Below are positions 56,467 through 64,000 of a stretch of DNA of 64,000 nucleotides, piece by piece. Origin of the DNA: Heterodera schachtii (lineage: Eukaryota; Nematoda; Chromadorea; Rhabditida; Heteroderidae); assembly GCA_023374025.1 (NCBI GenBank), contig SIJG01000008.1, forward strand, positions 1,294,215-1,358,214, in the 5' to 3' direction. A program made the position numbers and the translations under genes. Positions within the stretch are counted from its first letter, which is position 1. Every line of letters begins with the position of its first letter. The notes below the pieces were generated by a model, which was given only the letters and a program-made list of their open reading frames with translations, had not been told where the DNA came from and ran no database searches.

Positions 56467-57015
56467 CTTATAAGTAGGGAATAGAATTATATGGATATAA
56501 AATCGCGAAATATGGCCATAAAATACGGACAAGAAATCGCGAAATATGGACTTAAAATGGCAAAAATATGGACATAAATTTTTCCAAATTAAGGGCATAC
56601 TTTTTCAAAATTTCTTCAAATTCGCTAAATGAAAAGTAAAAAGTTAAAAAATGGCTAAATAAGGTAGTAAACATCATTTTAGAATGTTAAACCTAAAATT
56701 TACTAATTTTTAGCGAAAAATCAACCGAAAAGCAAAATTATCGCTTTTTTGCTTATTTTTGACACAAATTTATCAATTTTTAAGAAAATTTAAATTTATT
56801 CAATATGCCGAGAAAAAGGTTTTTGGAAAAATGCCAAAATATGGACACAAAAATGGATAAAATGCCAAATATGGACAAATATGGAAAATTGGATATAGAA
56901 ATCCACCCTAGAATCTTCTAATCAAGCAAAAACATGTTTTTCGTGCGTTTCAGGCCTCCCACTGTCCAGGAAAAAAATATGGAATTTCCATATAATTATA
57001 TGTCCTACTTATAAG
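56467..57015. mobile_element. 549-bp inverted-end element with ATATGGACA core
   Basis: Ends CTTATAAGTAGG and CCTACTTATAAG are perfect inverted repeats, and AATTATATGGA/TCCATATAATT continue the match. The core repeats AAATATGGACATAAAAT units with drift. The core motif ATATGG also appears in the ends. Confidence 0.8.
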
Positions 57016-57189
57016 GTTCTGCCTAGAATAATTAGCATTAGCATGGTAGTGGTTATAACGAAAAAAAAAAGATTGGACGCATAAAGTGAATTAAATCCAA
57101 AAATGAATAAACAAATAAAAAATCATGCAAAAACAAACAGTCAATTTATTCATTAAGATTTATGTAACGATTCATTAATAAGAAAATTT

Positions 57190-58019
57190 TACAAATATTC
57201 TTTAAAAAATGAATTGGACGAAGAATGCGAAACATTTTTGGCCATTTCTTCCTTTGCACGCGCAATTGAAGCAAATTTGGAATTTAATAAATTTTGCCAT
57301 GAAAATTATGCACAGAGAAACGAATTTGAACAATTTGAAAAAAATTGGACAAAATTTATTTCAACAGAATTGGATCGATTTGGAGGAACTCAATTTTTGT
57401 TGGAGAAATTATATTTTGTGCTGAATGAGCTGACTGAATTTTCATTTAAGTATAAAAATATAATAAAAAAATTAAATAATTATTTTAAATGAAAAAATAA
57501 AATCATTAAATTAAATAAATTATTAGAAAATATAAATTCTCGTTAATTAATATTTTAAGCCCTTCTAACAACCAATTCATTGAAAAGGGCTTAGCTTTTA
57601 TGGAAGAGCCTCAGCTTAGACAAATTGGCAAATGCAAAGAAAATGAAATAGACAAAATTGGCAAAAATTCGCCAAATTTGCAAAACGAAACGCCAAAAAG
57701 TGAATGTGAAGTGAAAAGCTCACAATTTGGACATTACTCAACCAAACAGCTTGAACTGATGATTACAATTTTGCAGAACTATACTTTTAACATAATAAAA
57801 GCAAAAAATGAAATTGAAAAATTGGAAAAAAAGGAAAAGGAAAATGAAACGGAAAAATGGGAAAATGAATGGCAGGGAAAATTTGGTGCTAATAAATTTT
57901 TTAATAAAAATTTATTGGATTTATACCAAAAAACAATCAAACAAATCGTGGCCATGCAAAAATTAGGTATCATTAAAAAGCAATTAATAAATTATATTAT
58001 TCATAAATTGACAAATTAA
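57190..58019 (+). CDS. unknown protein, two exons, 5' end uncertain
   Basis: An exon from about 57190 to 57449 enters in phase 2 after an AAG acceptor and reads KYSLKNELDEECETFLAISS, then FARAIEANLEFNKFC, and so on. The second exon, 57560-58019, joins in phase and reads PSNNQFIEKGLAFMEEPQ to the stop. The peptide is helical and charged, with an EKLEKKEKENETEKWE patch and a C-terminal helix rich in Ile, Lys and Gln. No family is recognised. It may be the 3' half of the gene at 54621-56246, with the inverted-end element 56467-57015 inside the intron. Confidence 0.45.
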
Positions 58020-58394
58020 TGATGCTGGGGGCTTTAATGTAGCCAAGGGTTTCAACGCTTATTTTTTTTTAATTAACAAAAATTGAATTCACGGGTTTTT
58101 TCGACAAAATAAAACAAAAATAAGAGATCGTATTTGGAATTTATTAAATTATAACAAAAATTAAAAATCTGTAGAAAATTTAAGGGGATAATTTCCGTTT
58201 TACATTCTGTCAACACAAAGAGTTGGCCTAGAAAACTAAAACCAGATTCGAAATAGGTTTTTCATGCTTATTAGAGCTCATCATGCAAAAAATTTAAGCA
58301 TTTCTTCAAAACCAAGTCCCTATTTTTCAACAACCCAATAATAATTTTTAATTAGAAATATATTGGTTGGAAATAGAATTTTTTTAAAATATAA

Positions 58395-61300
58395 ATGGAA
58401 TATTTTTACAATGATCCCGTTGACAATTTGAAAAATTTTGCAACTATTCCTGAAAAAAGATTTGACGGCTTTTCTCCCCCAAATGTCTTGAAGCACTTCA
58501 ATTTATATCTTATAATGTATCTATGTTCTTATGTATTTCACATAAAATGATTATTTATCTTTTAAGATTCAACATATTCTTTAAAAGTAAATAAAATTCC
58601 AATTTTATACGAAAAATTGCAATACAATTTGATCAGATGCAATTCATCAGTAATTCAGGCCGAGGAATTGAAAATGTCTGATGAGGTAAGATTTTTAATT
58701 TTTAGATGATTTTGACTTTTTTATGACATTCATTTAGATGGGTTCATTTATTTTATCGTACGAAATAAGCTCTCAAAAAATGGAATCCATTAAGAGATTC
58801 AGAAACAAAATCAAAGGCATTGTGAATGGTTGGGCCAAAAACATCAAAAAAAAATTTGTAAATTAATAATAAATAATTATAATATTAAATAGAAAAGATT
58901 TATTCGAATTAACTGACGAATGCGTGAAAAGCCTAAATCTAGCATTTATTCTAATGGAATATTAAATGTAAAAAGATCAAAAATTGGCTTGAAAAGTATT
59001 TTGAAGCAATGCAAAATTGTTTGAATTATATTTAAATAAGTATTTAGCTATTTTTCAGACTATTATACGCTTTTTGTTTCGTTGAATAATTTGAAAGAAT
59101 ATGTTATTTTTTAGTTATAAATTTATTATTACAATATTTTTAGATTATACATTAGTGGACAATGGGTCGTATTTGTTGGGGGCCCAATTAGAAGGTTCTG
59201 ACATGGATTTGATTTGTTTTGTACCAAATGATATAAATGTGTACAATTTTTATGGAGAAAATGAGGACAGTTTGTTGACCGCGTTTAAAACGGTTATTTA
59301 AATAAGTGGAAAAAATAATTCAAATTAAATTCATTTTATATTTGAGAAATCCGCTTTAGAATTTGCACAGTGCCAATGTGATATTAATTTCGGGTCGCGT
59401 CAAATTGATCAAAATTGAGACAAAATTGACGGATGTTGATCTGTCAGTTGTACCTGCACCAAAGAGTTTTGTTAATTTGTTAAACGCCGATTTTAAATCC
59501 GATGAAATTGTCAAAGAAATTAAATTTGAATCGGCACTATACGCATTAGCAGGTAGCTTGAACATTATAATGGATTTTCAAATTACGGCGATTTTCTCAA
59601 TTACGAAAATTTGAAACTCGCAATTACTGGGGCCCAAAATGCATAATTTCCATAATGCGTAAATTTCAAATTTTTAATAAAAAAATTTCATAGAAAAATC
59701 GGTGAAAAATAAAGTGATCAGAATAAAAGCTTTGCAATTTCTAAAATATGGGCGGGTCTAAACCTATGCGAAAAAAAGAAAAATAGGAGAAAAAGTAGCA
59801 AATTCAGAACTTTTTGCGCCAAAATAGGCTATTCTACAAAAAAAAAATTATAGGGTTTTTGATTTTTGTCATTTTTCATAAAGAAAAAATTATTTTTTGT
59901 CACAAATCTGGAAAAATATTTTTAATGTAATGACTTAAAAAAAATCAAAAACGATTCTAGGGATGTATTTTTTATTTTTTTAACTTTCTCGAACCGAGCA
60001 AATTATAATGTGACAGAAAAAATTCATTTCTTTCTGATTTTTGTGTATATTTTAGGAAATTTTACGAAAGTCTTATCATTAGGGTTGGTTTAGGTGTAGC
60101 CTTAATAATACCACAAATTGCCAAGAATAAATCTGATTCTTAATTGCTAAAGAAATAGAATACGTGTAAATAAAAATATAAAATCTTTTTTATAAAAAAT
60201 CTTGTAAGAATTCGTCTCAAAAAATAATCCAAAATTCCAGTTACGGATCAAAATTAACGGAAAAAGTTCAAAAATCCGTAATAACGTGGGTAAAAAAAAG
60301 CGTCATTTCAGTAATCCGTAATTACTCCCAGCCCTGATCGGAACAAACGGAACAATTTTATTAATTGATTTAACAACCATTCAAATTTCGAACTATTCCT
60401 AATTCCGAACCCAAAGTCAGAAATTGGCATTTGCATTTTTAAAATTGACAATAATAATGGTTCATAATTTTTTTTTAATAAATTAATTTTTTTTCCCATA
60501 GGTTTCCGTTCGGCAAAACATCTTCTGCGAATTGTCCTTTATCAGCATATTTTCACATCACTCTTGAAAATTGTCAAAATATGGGCAAGAAGTGGCGCAT
60601 TTTCACTAATTGGGGAAATTTTATTTTTATTTATTTATTGCTTTTCAGACCGGCTAATTGACTCGAACATTTTTGGCTATTTGAATGGTACCGCTTTGTC
60701 TGTGATGGCGGCGAAAATTTGCGTAATTTACCCAAATGCGCCACTGCTTTTTTTGTGCCAACAATTTTTTGCACTTTATTCAAAATGGTTTCAATGCAAT
60801 TTTAATTGCAAATATTCATTTTATTTTTATTTTTAGGGATTGGCAAAATGTCCCCGTTCTGTTGGAAGAAGTGTCCTCCGTTCCGTTGAATTCACTTGTG
60901 AAGCATTGGCCTCCAAAAGTTGTGGCACATTCAATGACAGTGATCACGCCAAAGTTTCCCGAACAAAATGCGACACACACCGTTAACAAGAACACTCGAG
61001 AAATAATTGTGGAACAATTGCAAATTGGTCTTTGTTTAAATAATTTCCGTTAATTGATTTATTGAGTTGACTTAAATTTTACGACACTAAAACACGGAAA
61101 ATTTTTAGCTAGCTATCGTTAAAAGTAAATTATTAGAACTGCTAGAACTTCTCGTCTTTAGTCGAGAAATTTCTCGATTTTTTTTTTTTGGGTCTCGGTC
61201 ACGAGTCTCAGTCAACGTATCTTTTTAACATAAAAATTGGATTGAGTTTTTTTATGAAATATAAAGAATTTCTTGAATTTAAAATGAATGTATTTTATAA

Positions 61301-62591
61301 CCGTGGTGAGCCGAACAAAAAGTATCAATGATTGAAATATTTAAATTTATTATTATATTTGCTAAATAATACATCATAATTTAGCTTAAACTTAGTCAAA
61401 TTACTTAAACTTGGTACTGGAAGGTAGCTCTACCTATTCTCTAATATATTATAATTTTTTAAAAATTTATCAAAAATTTACAAAAAGTTGTAACCAAAAA
61501 ATTCCGAAAAATTTAGACTCATTAATTTTGTCCCTAAGTTTTTTAATTTGACTAAATTTAAGCTAAATTATGATGTATTATTTAGCAAATAAAATATAAA
61601 TAATAAAAGGATTTAAATATTTCAATCATTGATACTTTTGTAATTACGTCCTAGCACCTTTTGTAACAATAAATTGTTTGCGGAAATTGTTTTCTGTAGT
61701 TTCTTAGGCTCGGTCGTTTTCCATTTTCTGAATTTATTGGTTCAAATGCCATTGGTATGGTTGGCTTTTTCTCTTTTTTCTAATTTATCAATTCTTTCTT
61801 ATGTTTTCAAAATTCAATTTACCTCTTAACTAAAGGAAAATTTGAAAATTTAGCTAGATAAGATGTCTAATAAGCTTTTATATATTTTACTTTGTCTTTT
61901 CTTCGTTGTAGCCCATCAAATTTTGTCCTTAAATGTCCATAATTGGCGCTCCATTTTTGATGGAATTCAAATCAAAGAATATTTTCGGCATTTTGCCATA
62001 ATCGTTTGCTCGTCGACTATTTTTAACATTTACGTCACAAAGTGCGGTTACCAAAAGAGCAAATTACGGCAAAATTTGTTGGGGTGGGCCGAATCGGAAG
62101 AAGTGGCCAAAAAAGTGAAGCGATACCAAGCAATTCCGAGCTTTGAGCAAAAAAGGATGTGCGCAGATAAAAATGAGGCTACTTCAGCGAAATCGGAGTA
62201 AAAAAAATTAATATTATTATTATAATTAGGGCAGTTTTTATCCGATTTTAAAAGGACGGATAAATAATTTTTTAGAGATTTAACAAAAAAAAAATTGGAA
62301 TATTTTTATTTAAGTACAAAATCAGCTCTTCTTTGTACTCTTTGGCTCATTGGACTGACGGCGCATGACGAATTTAATGAACATTTCAGTGACAATTTGC
62401 CGTCAATTTACCAAAACGAGAAGAGCAAACAAAAAATTGAAAGAATATTCATTGAGTCAATTTTTACAAATTCCGAAAATTTAGATGCAACGTAAATTTA
62501 TTTAAATAAATAAATAATTTAAAAATTTAGAATTGAAACATTAAAATTCAAACCAATTGAACAAGAAAATGCGCAAAAGAATATGCTTTAA
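58395..62591 (+). CDS. divergent poly(A) polymerase-like nucleotidyltransferase
   Basis: Exons: 58395-58524, 58567-58685, 58738-58857, 59144-59292, 59360-59552, 60502-60787, 60837-61027, 61912-62197, 62276-62491, 62531-62591, about 580 residues. An in-frame TAA just upstream fixes the start MEYFYNDPVDN. The order matches canonical nuclear poly(A) polymerase: KRFDGFSPPN near the N-terminus, GSYLLGAQLEGSDMDLICFV (first two catalytic Asp), TDVDLSVV (third Asp), VKIWARSGAF, GYLNGTALSVMAAKICVIYP, FALYSKWDWQNVPVLLEE, VITPKFPEQNATHTVN, then the RNA-binding-type block NWRSIFDG to KSKLRQNLLGW and LLCTLWLIGLT. Such enzymes add 3' poly(A) in the nucleus. The joint 58857/59144 is out of phase, so a small exon is missing. 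A foldback element sits in the 61028-61911 intron. Confidence 0.75.
61320..61640. mobile_element. foldback element in poly(A)-polymerase-like intron
   Basis: Arms at about 61320-61400 and 61546-61640 are inverted copies. They share AGTATCAATGATTGAAATAT and TAAATAATACATCATAATTT. The interior also occurs near 16745-16925. Confidence 0.85.
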
Positions 62592-63249
62592 CACAAAGCG
62601 ATGAAAATGAAGAGAGAATTATTTAAAAAAAACATTTTGTTAAATCATTGGCTCTTTTTTTGTACTTAAGAGTCCGAGCTTTATTAATAATTATTAAATG
62701 TTCAAAAAAAAAAAGTTTTGTGCCAAATGTTTTGTTTTATTTACGAAAAACAAAGGCAGGCCAATGAGAAAATGTCGTTATTTTTGGTGCTAGGACGCTT
62801 CCCACAAGTTAAAATCGAGATTTTAAACTATTTTATGTCATAATTTCAAGAATTTCCAATTAAATTTCTGATAGAAAATACTCAAAGCTGCTAACGAATG
62901 ATACCGAGAAAGTCAAAAATCTTCTTTTCGACCAGTGATGTCCTTACTTTGGAGCCCTATATAAAATTACTGATCAGTCTCCGATTTCGTCATCGGATGT
63001 CAATTAAAATAATTTGATATTCCAAGGAAATTGCTTCACAATCTCATTTTTCTTACCATTTTGCCCATTTATTTTCATCCTGCCAATTGGATGGGCTCCG
63101 GGAAAATTGGACACTTTACGAAAATAAAAACAATTATCATCAATTTGCATAATTTATACCAAAGGGGATTTAAATTGTAAGAGCCTGATTCCGAATTTCC
63201 CTTTTTTCGATTCCGATTTTTGACCACGATACTCGATACTGCACTGATA

Positions 63250-63380
63250 CTCGGCTACTCGACTTTTGGGGATTTGCAACTTGGGGACCCGACTTTTGGG
63301 GATCCCGACATTTGGGGACCCGACATTTGGGGACCCGACTTTTGGGGATCCCGACATTTGGGGACCCGACATTTGGGGAT
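63250..63380. repeat. GACATTTGGGGACCC minisatellite
   Basis: Seven to eight units of about 15-16 nt, alternating CGACATTTGGGGACC and CGACTTTTGGGGATCC. The - strand frame rich in SPKV/SPNV is its translation. Confidence 0.85.
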
Positions 63381-63478
63381 TTTAATAAGATAAAAAAAAA
63401 TATTAAAAAATAATTTTATGTCCAAAATTAGACAAGTTTACGTCTGCTTTAGCCAGTTAATTTCATTGCAAGAAAAAT

Positions 63479-63861
63479 AAAATAATATTTTCTAAATTAA
63501 CTCTGTTTCCGGACTCACCGCAACGAATTAGCATAATTTGAGCCCATACTAACCACAACACAATAGACAAATCATAATGTATTTTTTATGTACAGTACAC
63601 CTCTTTCCACTTTTTTTTTTAAAAACGCCTTTTCCTAGGGCCAATGGGAACAGACATTCTTCAAGGACATTCAAAAAATTCCAGACGGCTTTGCTGTCTA
63701 ATTGCGTACAACAAATGCCGAAATCATCTTTTCTGTTTCTTTCTTTCGGGTGACTTTGTTCGGTGCTTTAAATTATTTTTTTAACAAATTAATTTTTTTG
63801 TGACTCACTTGCAAAGCAAATCTCAGTCCGGAAACAGAGTTAATTTAAAAAATATTATTTT
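63479..63861. mobile_element. 383-bp MITE-like element, 37-bp inverted ends
   Basis: Ends 63479-63515 and 63825-63861 are inverted copies with one or two mismatches (shared TTAACTCTGTTTCCGGACT). The interior has no frame. Confidence 0.85.
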
Positions 63862-63885
63862 GTCTTTTTTGCAATTGAATTATAA

Positions 63886-64000
63886 CTAGAGCCCGGAATT
63901 TTGAAAGTACCGAGAACGGGACCGGGACCGGGCTTAGACAATTGGACCCGTACGGGCCGCCCGTTCAAAAAAAGCCCGTTTTACCGGGCGCCCGTACGGG
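63886..64000. repeat. CCCGG/ACCGGG array, cut by window end
   Basis: Starts CTAGAGCCCGGAATTTTGAA and continues with GGGACCGGGACCGGGCTT and TTACCGGGCGCCCGTACGGG. Same family as 54456-54563, in the opposite orientation. Confidence 0.75.

Larger units (their letters stand above)
62592..64000. other. gene-free repeat region at window end
   Basis: No gene supported. It contains the 16-nt minisatellite at 63250-63380, the inverted-end element at 63479-63861 and the start of a CCCGG array that runs off the window. Confidence 0.55.

Noticed and set aside
63154..63372. 72-codon - strand frame with SPKV repeats
   Set aside because: Translation of the 15-16-nt minisatellite.

Overview
The window is nuclear DNA of a nematode. 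It is AT-rich with many short introns (about 45-60 nt) ending in TTTTAG or TTTCAG. Its recognisable genes are typical of the phylum: an OSM-3/KIF17 ciliary kinesin, a serpentine chemoreceptor of srsx type, a cuticlin-like ZP-domain membrane protein, and a tyrosinase with ShKT modules. The fast-evolving secreted proteins and dense repeats would suit a parasitic species, but the sequence alone does not fix the genus. All gene models below were built by eye from reading frames, splice sites and intron phase; no alignment was run.

Layout. 216-568: end of a small unknown + strand gene. 1771-8466 (-): complete 18-exon osm-3-like kinesin, with a tandem repeat filling one intron. 9607-13233 (-): complete 9-exon gene for a protein with a signal peptide and a C-terminal RING finger. 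14081-15232 (-): srsx-like receptor with a break inside its third membrane segment. 15233-24841: 9.6 kb with no gene I can support, rich in poly-C runs, lying between divergent genes. 24842-32331 (+): ZP-domain cuticlin-like protein with a transmembrane helix and a long Q/N-rich tail; its 5' end was not found. 33157-34148 (-): decayed aldose 1-epimerase fragment. 34581-37352 (+): MFS sugar transporter with two unresolved junctions and a foldback element in one intron. 37353-41229: repeat block, including a 1.7-kb satellite and two identical 112-bp segments. 41230-46358 (-): 20-exon tyrosinase with two ShKT modules and a GN-rich linker that is out of frame. 46359-49862: repeats and AT-rich DNA. 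49863-52058 (+): secreted protein of unknown family with an OTU-like segment lacking the catalytic Cys. 52059-54620: several inverted-repeat elements. 54621-58019 (+): Asn/Lys/Glu-rich unknown gene or genes. 58395-62591 (+): divergent poly(A)-polymerase-like gene. 62592-64000: repeats.

How the parts relate. There are no operons. The kinesin, receptor, cuticlin and tyrosinase point to cilia and cuticle biology. The right third is a run of lineage-specific + strand genes set among repeats. The most unusual signal at larger scale is a set of elements, roughly 150-550 bp, with inverted ends and a core built from one short motif. The motif differs at each locus (for example ACCGGT, GCCTATTTT, ATATGGACA, ACGACAAA), while the architecture is shared. 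Related ACCG-type arrays and a GATA-loop GC hairpin recur across the window.
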